Below, one piece after another: positions 35,341 to 43,159 of a stretch of 64,000 bases of DNA (its first letter is position 1; every line of letters starts with the position of its first letter). A program made the translations under genes and the position numbers. Location of the stretch: contig NC_018081.1 of assembly GCF_000271405.2 (NCBI RefSeq), positions 1,358,301 to 1,422,300 on the forward strand, written 5' to 3'. Under the pieces are notes generated by a model that worked only from the letters and a program-made list of their open reading frames with translations, had not been told where the DNA came from and did not search any database. This stretch comes from Enterococcus hirae ATCC 9790 (GTDB lineage Bacteria; Bacillota; Bacilli; Lactobacillales; Enterococcaceae).

Positions 35341-36528
35341 TTATTGTGTTAAATCGAGTAATTTTTGTTTCAAGTCGTCTTCCATATGACCAAGTTCGAC
35401 TTCTGCATGACGACGTTTTTCTTTTCCTTCTTTTTGGATGCGTAATGTTTCTTGGATCGTTTCGATCAAATCATTTTGAGTTGTTTGTAAGGTTTCAATA
35501 TCAACGATCCCACGTTCATTTTCTTTTGCTGTTTCAATAGCAGAGATTTTCAACATTTCTGAATTTTTCTTCAAAAGGTCATTAGTTGTCTCAGAAACTT
35601 GACGTTGGGCAGTTACCGCATCTTTTTGGCGAAGTAACGTCAAGGCGATCACTACTTGATTTTTCCATAGAGGGATCGCTGTTGCGATTGATGCTTGGAT
35701 TTTTTCTGCTAACGCTTGGTTAGTATTTTGGATTAAACGGATCTGTGGTGCTTGCTGGATAGTGATCTGTCTTGCCAAACGTAAATCATGGGTTCGTTTG
35801 TCTAAACGATCTAGAAATTGAGTATAATCATTTGCAATTTGAACATCCATTTGATCGCCTGTTTCTTCGGCTTTTTTCATTGCTTTAGGAATGATCGTTG
35901 TTTGAAGTTCTTCCATCTTCAATTCGCCAGCTGCGATATAAATATTCAGTGCATCAAAATAATCTTTGTTTTTTTGATAGAGTTGTTCGAGCATCAAATT
36001 ATCTTTTAAAAGCCCGTCTTTTTCTTTTTCTAGTTTAACAGAGATTTTATCGATTTGGGCACCGATCTTTTGATATTTTGCAGTCACTTCATAGATCGAT
36101 TGTTTTACTTTGCCAAACATCCGTTGGAAAATATTGCCTTCGCCAGCTCGCAATTCATCAGGATTTGCTTCTTGCAGACGATACATCAATTCAGTCAATG
36201 AATCTCCGACAGGACCAATATCTTGTGCCTGTACATGATTTAACATGGATTGTGAAAATTCACTTAACTTCGTTTGAGCAGCAGAACCGTAGCTGATCAC
36301 CGACTGTGCATCTGAAACATCGATTTTAGCTGCTAGCTCTTTGGCTTGCTCTTGTCGTTCAGCAGGTAGTTTATCAATCAAGCGTGCAGCGGTTTGTTGT
36401 TCTTGCAAAGCATTGATTTCTGACTGTTGTGTTTGGGTTAATTTATCTGTTGGGGTAGAGAACGGATTATTTAACAAATCATCTAACGTGTCATTTACAG
36501 GTGTTACCTCTTTAGGTTTATTATCCAT
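35341..36528 (-). CDS. telA: TelA-family toxic anion resistance protein
   Basis: This 395-residue cytoplasmic, largely coiled-coil protein of the TelA/YaaN family is linked by family members to tellurite and cell-envelope antibiotic resistance. The central [26 protein letters not shown] segment and the acidic start are typical. GGAGG precedes the ATG on the minus strand. It lies downstream of xpaC on the same strand, a conserved pairing, but a terminator and a small tandem repeat separate them here. Confidence 0.88.
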   Translation of the reverse strand: MDNKPKEVTPVNDTLDDLLNNPFSTPTDKLTQTQQSEINALQEQQTAARLIDKLPAERQEQAKELAAKIDVSDAQSVISYGSAAQTKLSEFSQSMLNHVQAQDIGPVGDSLTELMYRLQEANPDELRAGEGNIFQRMFGKVKQSIYEVTAKYQKIGAQIDKISVKLEKEKDGLLKDNLMLEQLYQKNKDYFDALNIYIAAGELKMEELQTTIIPKAMKKAEETGDQMDVQIANDYTQFLDRLDKRTHDLRLARQITIQQAPQIRLIQNTNQALAEKIQASIATAIPLWKNQVVIALTLLRQKDAVTAQRQVSETTNDLLKKNSEMLKISAIETAKENERGIVDIETLQTTQNDLIETIQETLRIQKEGKEKRRHAEVELGHMEDDLKQKLLDLTQ

Positions 36529-36620
36529 TTAAAACTCCTCCTCGTGGTTCAATGTGATGCGATAGGTTCAATGTTATCATTTTTGTAAAAAAACAGTTGT
36601 TCATCTTATTCATCTATTAT

Positions 36621-36668
36621 AAAGGATAAACAAAAGAAAGGATAAGCAAAAGAAAGGATAAGCAAAAG
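36621..36668. repeat. Three tandem copies of a 16-bp unit
   Basis: AAAGGATAAGCAAAAG is repeated at 36621-36636 (one substitution), 36637-36652 and 36653-36668. It lies between the xpaC terminator and telA and partly overlaps the terminator arm. Confidence 0.7.
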
Positions 36669-36696
36669 GAGTGTCTAAGAAACAAAACACTCCTTT
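36665..36696 (-). terminator. Terminator of xpaC
   Basis: AAAGGAGTGT and ACACTCCTTT pair around a 12-base loop. On the minus strand it is followed by TTTTGC, giving modest termination. Confidence 0.65.
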
Positions 36697-36713
36697 ATGA
36701 TTCTATTAACCGA

Positions 36714-37379
36714 TCATTGAGATTGATTGTTATCATCAGATAGATTCTCTCGTTTTAAGCTTTGTTTCGCAACTGATATTTCTACATCTAGATCATCTAA
36801 ATCTTCAGAGACAAATTGTTGATAGTCTTGAGCAATCAGATGTGCTAGTTGATCAATGATTTGTGAACTTTCTTCGAGCTTTTCGTAAGTCTGTTTGTTT
36901 TTGATTTCATGGTCGTTGATCTCAATATATTTATTGGTCAAATCGACTAAGTTTGGTAAGTGAGTATAAAGAAATTGACTTGCTTCGTGTAATCGGTTGG
37001 GCTCTTTCACCAATGCTTTGAAGAGTGCTTTGGCCGCCTTCACTGTATCGTGACGAAGATCGACAGCTTTTAGTTTGGCTGTTTGTTGCATGTTTTGTTG
37101 CAATTGTTCAATTTCGACTTTCGTTTGATTCATTGTCTGTCTAAAGAAAGTAATCTCACTAGGTGTCATCCCGCTTTTTGTATAATGTGATTCAAGTTCA
37201 TCAGATAAATCGGGCATTTCATTTTTTGCTGATTTTTTCTTGCCAGAGCCAAAGATTCCCCAAATCACTAAAGCTGCACCGATAATCAAAATGACTGTTA
37301 CTAAAGAAAAGTGACCTTGACGAATCAAAAGAAACACCAACAATAGACCTAAGATCCATCGCCAATTTAATTTTCGCAT
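36714..37379 (-). CDS. xpaC: XpaC-like membrane protein
   Basis: This 221-residue protein has one or two N-terminal spans (about residues 8-42) and a cytoplasmic helical domain of the XpaC family, named for 5-bromo-4-chloroindolyl phosphate hydrolysis. The real activity of the family is unclear. It is regularly encoded next to telA, as here. GGAGGG precedes the ATG on the minus strand. Confidence 0.8.
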   Translation of the reverse strand: MRKLNWRWILGLLLVFLLIRQGHFSLVTVILIIGAALVIWGIFGSGKKKSAKNEMPDLSDELESHYTKSGMTPSEITFFRQTMNQTKVEIEQLQQNMQQTAKLKAVDLRHDTVKAAKALFKALVKEPNRLHEASQFLYTHLPNLVDLTNKYIEINDHEIKNKQTYEKLEESSQIIDQLAHLIAQDYQQFVSEDLDDLDVEISVAKQSLKRENLSDDNNQSQ

Positions 37380-37604
37380 AATAAGCCCTCCATATATATT
37401 CCATCCATTTTAAGTAATGAAGCGTTGTTCTCATTTCCACCCTTATTTTAGCACACTCAACCTAAGAAAGAGTATGGGACTAAAGGAGGATTTTGTAGAT
37501 TTAGAGAATTTCTAAGGTTTAGTTATGGTAAACTAAAAGAAAACTCTAGAAAAATTGAAAAGTAAACGAAAAGCGGGTATTATTACAAAGAAAGTGGGAG
37601 AAAG

Positions 37605-38168
37605 ATGCTTGAATATGAGCAATTTGAAGAAAAAACGATCGAACGAAAGGAAATCTATCACGGAGCAATCATCGATGTTGCAGTAGATGACGTCCGCCTG
37701 CCAGATGGAAAACTTGCCAAACGTGAATTAGTGTTTCATCCGGGTGGTGTAGGGATCATCGCATTTGATGATCAGAATCGTTTATTATTAGTGAAACAGT
37801 TTCGGAAACCATTAGAAAAAGTGATTTTGGAGATCCCTGCTGGGAAAATCGATCCAGAAGAAAGCCAAACACCGGAACGTACCGCTGCAAGAGAACTGGA
37901 AGAAGAGACTGGGTATCGGGCAAGAAAGCTCAAACATGTTTCATCTATGTATCTTTCACCAGGATTTGCAAATGAGATCATGCATATTTATCATGCGATT
38001 GATTTACAGAAAGTAGAGAATCCGTTGGCTCAAGATGAAGATGAGGTGCTTGAATTATATGCACTGACTTTCGCAGAAGCTAAACAAGCAATAGATGATC
38101 AACTGATCTGTGATGCGAAAACCATGTATGCGATCCAATATTGGGAGCTATTGATTAAAGGAAAGTAG
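37605..38168 (+). CDS. nudF: ADP-ribose pyrophosphatase (Nudix)
   Basis: This 187-residue Nudix hydrolase splits ADP-ribose to AMP and ribose 5-phosphate. The Nudix box at residues 80-104 (GKIDPEESQTPERTAARELE followed by EETGY) fits GX5EX7REUXEEXGU. First gene of a run nudF, small membrane protein, mtnN, pncA with short gaps, a conserved order in enterococci and lactobacilli. The ribosome site is GGGAGAAAG. Confidence 0.92.
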   Translation: MLEYEQFEEKTIERKEIYHGAIIDVAVDDVRLPDGKLAKRELVFHPGGVGIIAFDDQNRLLLVKQFRKPLEKVILEIPAGKIDPEESQTPERTAARELEEETGYRARKLKHVSSMYLSPGFANEIMHIYHAIDLQKVENPLAQDEDEVLELYALTFAEAKQAIDDQLICDAKTMYAIQYWELLIKGK

Positions 38169-38180
38169 AGGGATCGGCTG

Positions 38181-38465
38181 ATGGCCAAAGGACCGCTGAT
38201 TACGAGAAGTGAATTACGTAAACGACAGCAGGCGCAAGCCCAAGAGTCATTAAAACGGCAAAGAAAAGAAGAGGCTGCTTATCAGCAAGAAGAAAAGAAA
38301 ATTGCTAGTTTTTATCGAAAGGAACAAAAACGGAACAAACCTATCACAAAAACAAGAATCGGTGAACGTGAAAAAACGACGAAGTGGAATTCATTTTTGA
38401 TGAAATCCTTGATTATTGTTATTCTATTATTGTGTGTCGTATTTTTTGCGGTCGCATTTATTTAG
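38181..38465 (+). CDS. Small tail-anchored membrane protein
   Basis: This 94-residue protein has a long, highly charged, helical N-terminal two thirds (KR and Q/E rich) and a single C-terminal span (about residues 72-93). The gene is 12 bases after nudF and 16 before mtnN. The layout is typical for the conserved small protein of this operon, whose function is unknown. Confidence 0.75.
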   Translation: MAKGPLITRSELRKRQQAQAQESLKRQRKEEAAYQQEEKKIASFYRKEQKRNKPITKTRIGEREKTTKWNSFLMKSLIIVILLLCVVFFAVAFI

Positions 38466-38481
38466 AAAGAAGGAAAAAGCT

Positions 38482-39174
38482 ATGAAAATCGGTATTATCG
38501 GTGCAATGGAAGAAGAAATCAAAATTTTAAGAGAAAAGCTAAGTGAACCCTTGTCATGGGAACGAGCAGGAGCATTGTTCATTTCAGGCTCTTTAGGAAG
38601 ACATGAAGTAATTGTGGTTCGTTCAGGGATCGGTAAAGTTTTGGCATCAGTCACTACTAGTTTATTGATCCAACAATATGGTGTGAATATGGTCATCAAT
38701 ACAGGTTCAGCGGGTGGTATCGGACAAGGGCTACAAGTAGGCGATATCGTAATCTCTGATAAAGTAGCTTATTTCGATGCAGATGCAACCGGATTTGGCT
38801 ATAAGCCAGGACAAATACCAGGGATGCCGCTTTATTATGAAGCAAGTACGTATCTTCGCACAGAGATGGCAAGAGCAGCCAAAGCGATAGATCTGAATGT
38901 GAAAGAAGGCTTGATCGTTACTGGAGATACGTTTGTTGATTCTTCCGAAAAAGTAGAAGAGATTTTAACAAACTTTCCAGATGCGTTGGCTTGTGAAATG
39001 GAAGGAGCGGCTGTTGGACAAACGGCTCGTCAGTTCAATATTCCTTTCTTGATCGTTCGTGCGATGAGTGATACTGCTGATCATGCAGCGACACAAACCT
39101 TTGATGAGTTTATTGAAGATGCAGGGAAACGTTCTGCTGAGATGGTAATCGAATTTGTCAAACATCTTGTATAA
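38482..39174 (+). CDS. mtnN: 5'-methylthioadenosine/S-adenosylhomocysteine nucleosidase
   Basis: This 230-residue enzyme cleaves methylthioadenosine and S-adenosylhomocysteine to adenine and thioribose compounds, recycling methionine and feeding the LuxS pathway. The GIIGAMEEEI start, STGSAGG-like NTGSAGGIG and the catalytic AMSDTADH segment are present. ATG 38482 follows AGAAGGA; upstream in-frame starts overlap the previous gene and lack a ribosome site. Confidence 0.95.
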   Translation: MKIGIIGAMEEEIKILREKLSEPLSWERAGALFISGSLGRHEVIVVRSGIGKVLASVTTSLLIQQYGVNMVINTGSAGGIGQGLQVGDIVISDKVAYFDADATGFGYKPGQIPGMPLYYEASTYLRTEMARAAKAIDLNVKEGLIVTGDTFVDSSEKVEEILTNFPDALACEMEGAAVGQTARQFNIPFLIVRAMSDTADHAATQTFDEFIEDAGKRSAEMVIEFVKHLV

Positions 39175-39185
39175 GGAGCCCATTA

Positions 39186-39734
39186 ATGAAAGCATTGATC
39201 TCGATTGATTACACGTATGATTTTGTGGCAGATGACGGGAAATTAACGACAGGTAAAGCTGGTCAAGTGATTGAACAAGCAGTGACGACTCACACGAAAA
39301 AGTTTATCGAAGAGGGAGACTTTGTGGTGTTTGCGATTGATGCGCATGACCCATCGGATAACTTCCATCCTGAAAATAAACTATTTCCTCCGCATAACGT
39401 GATTGGCACCAATGGTCGTGCCCTTTATGGTTCGCTACAAGCTGTTTACGAAAGAGCTCAAGAACAAGCCAATGTCTATTGGATTGATAAGCGGCATTAC
39501 TCTGCTTTTAGTGGAACAGATCTAGATATTCGGCTCCGTGAGCGGGGGATCACTGAACTCTATTTGACTGGCGTATGTACGGACATTTGTGTGTTGCACA
39601 CAGCTATTGATGCATATAATTTAGGCTATCAACTGTTTATTTTTGAAGATGCTGTAGCTAGCTTTGATCCAGTCGGTCATGACTGGGCACTACGTCATTT
39701 TGAAACAGTCCTCGGGGCAACGTTGATCAAGTAA
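39186..39734 (+). CDS. pncA: Nicotinamidase (isochorismatase family)
   Basis: This 182-residue enzyme hydrolyses nicotinamide to nicotinate for NAD salvage. The catalytic triad Asp8, Lys102 (DKRHYSAF) and Cys135 (GVCTDICVL), and the metal-binding DAHD (52-55) with a following histidine, are all visible. It lies 11 bases after mtnN with site AAGGAG. A terminator follows. Confidence 0.92.
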   Translation: MKALISIDYTYDFVADDGKLTTGKAGQVIEQAVTTHTKKFIEEGDFVVFAIDAHDPSDNFHPENKLFPPHNVIGTNGRALYGSLQAVYERAQEQANVYWIDKRHYSAFSGTDLDIRLRERGITELYLTGVCTDICVLHTAIDAYNLGYQLFIFEDAVASFDPVGHDWALRHFETVLGATLIK

Positions 39735-39837
39735 ATATATAATAAGCTTGTTAATGATTTGTGGGCCTAACTGGTTCATGAAGTAACCAGATCATTCTGT
39801 TGTACATTCTGTCGTACGATAGAGTAAGTCAATACGG

Positions 39838-39898
39838 AAAAATAAACCGAAGGGGGACTGGGACAAAGTTGTCTCAACCTCTTCTTCGGTTTATTTTC
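39838..39898 (+). terminator. Terminator after pncA
   Basis: AAATAAACCGAAG and CTTCGGTTTATTTT form a long stem with an inner GGGACAAAGTTGTCTC part. The inner sequence resembles the GAGACAAC hairpin at 43019-43043. Confidence 0.8.
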
Positions 39899-39994
39899 TT
39901 TCATAATTTTGTAAGATTTTTTAAGTCAATCAATCAGTATCCATTTTAAGCCGATGGTTCGATTCTTTTCCAATCGCTGAAATAGCGGCTTTTA

Positions 39995-40579
39995 TTAGGA
40001 GATAAAGAGTTGGTTTGCTAGTTTGTGCTTATGAATGAGTGGCAATAACTTATAGGTAAGCAAACTAGCTACGAACACAAGTAAGATATCGCAACTTAAA
40101 TCAATCAATGTCGAAACTGCTAGCACACTGTAAAGAACATTCGTTTCTTTAAGGTAAAAGAATAAAATCAAGCATTTATACAACAGACCGATTAAATAGA
40201 GATAAAGTAATCCTGAATAGTTAATGATCAGGATTTTTTTTAATGGGAGCCATTTTCTGCGCCAGAACAATTTTGACAGTGTAGCTTGAATCAGTGGGAA
40301 AGTTGCAAAAGATAGTAGAAAGCCAAAACTAGGTTTAAAAATATAAAAAATACCTCCGCCACTAGCAAAAATCGGTAATCCAATGAGCCCTAGGATCAAA
40401 TAACTGAATGTGACAATGAGCCCGTATTTTGTTCCTAATAAAGGATAAATCAGATAAATCGTTATAATTTGTAAAGATAAATAATCGAATAGTGGTAACG
40501 GAATCACTAGTTTTGCTGTGATGATCAATAATGCCATCATCATCGCCATCATGGTGATATCTCGCCTATTTGTATACAT
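39995..40579 (-). CDS. bioY: Biotin transporter, substrate-specific component
   Basis: This 194-residue, six-span S-component of an ECF transporter has the conserved PLPLFDYLSLQ and YLILGLIGLPIFASGGG segments of BioY. It captures biotin, and possibly precursors, with the shared EcfAA'T module, which is not in the window. It overlaps bioD by 14 bases and has ribosome site AAGGAGTGG. It is the last gene of the bioB-bioD-bioY operon. Confidence 0.9.
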   Translation of the reverse strand: MYTNRRDITMMAMMMALLIITAKLVIPLPLFDYLSLQIITIYLIYPLLGTKYGLIVTFSYLILGLIGLPIFASGGGIFYIFKPSFGFLLSFATFPLIQATLSKLFWRRKWLPLKKILIINYSGLLYLYLIGLLYKCLILFFYLKETNVLYSVLAVSTLIDLSCDILLVFVASLLTYKLLPLIHKHKLANQLFIS

Positions 40580-41243
40580 TTAAATGCCACTCCTTACTAA
40601 GTTCTCTTTTTTTTGTTCTCGATTTTAACCAATGAGTTAAATCCTCTAAATAGGGTAATTTGCCAATTTGTGTGATTCCTGTCTTATCTGTCATCCATTG
40701 GCTTAAATCTTCCATGTCATTCTTTTCATTTGCTTTACTTGAATTAAAAACCAGACCTGCTATTGGAATGCTTTCGCTTTGTAATAAACTAGTCGTTAGC
40801 AACGTATGATTGATTGCACCTAAATAATTATCCGCAACGAGAATAACCGGTAATTGCAAAAGTTTGATCATGTCTAACATGGTTTGCGAGTCATTAATGG
40901 GAGAAAGCAGACCACCTGCTAATTCAAAAATCGTGGGTCGATTTTTTTTCAAGACAACATTTGCTTTTTCCTTCAAGACAAGTAGATCGATCCATTGATG
41001 TTCTTTTCTGCTAGCGATATGTGGAGAAGCTTCTAATGACATTGAATAGAAATGAACAATATTTTGTTTCTCAATATGGCAGGCTTGATAAAAATCTGTA
41101 TCAGGAAACGGTCCTGTTTGGATCGGTTTCACGAGTAACGGTTCCTGATTTGTCAGATCACGTAAATATTCATAGAGTAAGACACTGATCACTGATTTTC
41201 CACAATCGGTATGAATCCCGCAAATAATATAATTATTCTTCAT
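40566..41243 (-). CDS. bioD: Dethiobiotin synthetase
   Basis: This 225-residue enzyme uses ATP and CO2 to close the ureido ring of 7,8-diaminopelargonate. The P-loop reads GIHTDCGKS instead of the common GTDTxVGKT, but the lysine and glycines are kept. KPIQTGP and the EGAGG-equivalent ELAGGLLSP are in place. ATG 41243 overlaps the bioB end by 11 bases. BioA and BioF, which make its substrate, are not encoded here. Confidence 0.87.
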   Translation of the reverse strand: MKNNYIICGIHTDCGKSVISVLLYEYLRDLTNQEPLLVKPIQTGPFPDTDFYQACHIEKQNIVHFYSMSLEASPHIASRKEHQWIDLLVLKEKANVVLKKNRPTIFELAGGLLSPINDSQTMLDMIKLLQLPVILVADNYLGAINHTLLTTSLLQSESIPIAGLVFNSSKANEKNDMEDLSQWMTDKTGITQIGKLPYLEDLTHWLKSRTKKRELSKEWHLNVYK

Positions 41244-42198
41244 CACAGACACCAGCCACAACTAAACCTAAACGATCAAGCATTTTTTGATCTTCAGAAA
41301 TAGGTGCTCCTTTCTCTGTCAAATAGTTGCCTAAAAAAATAGAATCCACGATCAATAAAGCAAATGGTTGGAGTTCTCCTAAATGAAACTCTCTTCCGGC
41401 ACTTACCCTAAGTTCTGTAGCAGGGAATAGTAACCTCAGCATGGTTAAGATTTTTAAACATTTCATAGGGGTTAATTCATTGTGTTCCTCAAACATTGTT
41501 CCAGCAATTGGAAGTAAAAAATTGACTGGAACGGAATAAGGCTCTTGATCTTTTAAGTCAAAAGCCAGATCGACTAATTGTTCATCTGTTTCTCCCATGC
41601 CACAAATAAAACCAGAGCAAATATTCATTTCGTGCTGACGAAGTTTGTTTAATGTTTCTAACCGATCATCATAGGAATGGGTTGTTGTGATGTTTGGGTA
41701 ATTATCTCGACTAGTATTAAGATTATGATTCAACCGATCTACTCCACACGATTTTAAATAATCAATTTGTTCCTCAGTAACTAAGCCAATGGATAAACAA
41801 ATCTCAATCGACATTATGCTTTTGATCGTTTGAATTGCCTCACCTAAAAGGTGGATTTCTTTTTTTGATGGGCGTGTTCCGCTTAACGCAATGCAAAACA
41901 CACTGGAATGATTCTTTTTAGCAATCAACGCTTTACGAATGATTTCTTTTTTGGGTAATAATCCATATGTTTCAATCGTTGCAGAACTTTTTTTTGATTG
42001 CGCACAATAACCACAATCTTCTCTACACAAGCCGCTCTTAGCATTCAGCAATGTATTCAGACGGATGATATTTTGTGACTTGTTTGTTTTGAGCTGAAGG
42101 GCTTGTGCATAATACCCCCATAAATTAGTTTTGTCTTTTAGTATCTCCAGACATGTTGTTTTTGTTAGCGGAACACAAGGTTCGAATAGATTTTCCAT
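41233..42198 (-). CDS. bioB: Biotin synthase
   Basis: This 321-residue radical SAM enzyme inserts sulfur into dethiobiotin. The cluster motif is complete: Cys58, Cys62 and Cys65 in CREDCGYC. Other conserved segments are YNHNLNTS-like LNHNLNTS, GETDEQ and the arginine of RVSAGRE that binds the second cluster. GAGGTG precedes the ATG. First gene of the operon behind a BirA-type operator. Confidence 0.93.
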   Translation of the reverse strand: MENLFEPCVPLTKTTCLEILKDKTNLWGYYAQALQLKTNKSQNIIRLNTLLNAKSGLCREDCGYCAQSKKSSATIETYGLLPKKEIIRKALIAKKNHSSVFCIALSGTRPSKKEIHLLGEAIQTIKSIMSIEICLSIGLVTEEQIDYLKSCGVDRLNHNLNTSRDNYPNITTTHSYDDRLETLNKLRQHEMNICSGFICGMGETDEQLVDLAFDLKDQEPYSVPVNFLLPIAGTMFEEHNELTPMKCLKILTMLRLLFPATELRVSAGREFHLGELQPFALLIVDSIFLGNYLTEKGAPISEDQKMLDRLGLVVAGVCDEE

Positions 42199-42204
42199 AA
42201 AAAC

Positions 42205-42260
42205 ACCTCTTTACTTTCGTTAACTAATTTTATTACAAAGGTTAACGAAAATAAAGAGGT
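42205..42260. promoter_or_regulatory. BirA-type operator within a long inverted repeat
   Basis: GTTAAC half-sites (TTTCGTTAAC at 42215-42224 and GTTAACGAAA at 42241-42250) separated by 16 bases are the expected BirA biotin-repressor box. The symmetry continues outward: 20-base arms at 42205-42224 and 42241-42260 match at 19 of 20 positions and include the bioB ribosome site. Confidence 0.75.
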
Positions 42261-42425
42261 AAATGAAAAGATGTAGTTTTATGACTATTTATGGTCGGAA
42301 AGAGTAGATAACAGTAGAGAACAGTGAAGGAAGATGGAAGAATTTATTTTTCTTTATTAAGTGGAGTTGGTTTGTGGGTAGTCAAAATGAGCTTGGTAGA
42401 AAAGTAAAGGATAATATTAAGAGAG

Positions 42426-43152
42426 GTTGAGAAAAAAGTGTTCAGCATCAAGAAATAAGAAGGAATTTCCGAAAATTGACAAGAAACACAAAAACTCGTT
42501 TTTGATGTTGATTGTTACCTACTTGGTGCTTCTCAAATTTTTGGTAAATTTCGGCAAATTTTCCGAAGATGCTACTTTTGTCTCACCGTGAACAAGAGGT
42601 CGTGAAAAGAGTGTTTTGACCTGAGCGCTCACCAAGTAAAAACTGCGACGAGTAATCGCAGGAGCATTAAGGATGGAAATCTCGAAACAGCTTCCCATGT
42701 TTTGAGATTTTTTGACTTATCGCCGAAGGTCAGCTCTTTGAACACCGTGAATTAGAGGTCGTGAAAACATCGGGTAGCTCTGATGACAATAAGAAAGAAT
42801 TTTTTGAAACAGCTCCTCATGTTTTGAAAAATTCAGGCTTATTTCAAGGAGCTGATGTTTGAACACCGTTTAGCAAGAGGCTGTGAAAGAAGCGTTTAGC
42901 TCCGAGCGAATAAGAGAGGATTTTTTAAAATAGCTCCTCATATTTTAGAAAATCATCGCTTATTGTTGAGGAGTTGCTTCTTGAACGCCGTTTATTCGCT
43001 TTTAGAGATACTAGAAAAGACTGAGACAACTTTTGTCTCAGTCCCTCGTAAAGAGAAAATAGTGTTCAAACAACCGCTCCTTGAAATAAGTCAATTTTTT
43101 TATATGAGAGGTTGTTTCAAAAAATTTTCTTATTGCCATTGGAGCGTTTTTT
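42426..43152. repeat. Cluster of diverged intergenic repeat units
   Basis: Units begin near 42584, 42743, 42864 and 42986 (markers CACCG/CGCCG), giving periods of 159, 121 and 122 bases. Each has the order GAACACCG, AGAGGTCGTGAAA, TAGCTC(C/T)GA, AATAAGA, TTTTTTGAAACAGCTCCTCAT and CTTATT...GAGGAG. An older, weaker unit precedes them (42426-42580). A copy in the opposite orientation occupies 43062-43150. AGCTCCTCA can pair with TGAGGAGTT within a unit, so each could fold as RNA. No transposase or coding frame is associated. Confidence 0.7.
43019..43043. terminator. Hairpin inside the repeat cluster
   Basis: GACTGAGACA and TGTCTCAGTC form a perfect 10-bp stem with a 5-base loop. It lies between the direct and the inverted repeat copies and may terminate the pepO transcript. 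Confidence 0.5.
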
Positions 43153-43159
43153 AACTGTA

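Noticed and set aside
42426..43152. CRISPR array
   Set aside because: Units are 120-160 bases, diverged, partly inverted and without short identical repeats and unique spacers; no cas genes are present.
42963..43154. 63-residue open frame at the end of the repeat cluster
   Set aside because: It consists of repeat units and a hairpin, with no ribosome site.
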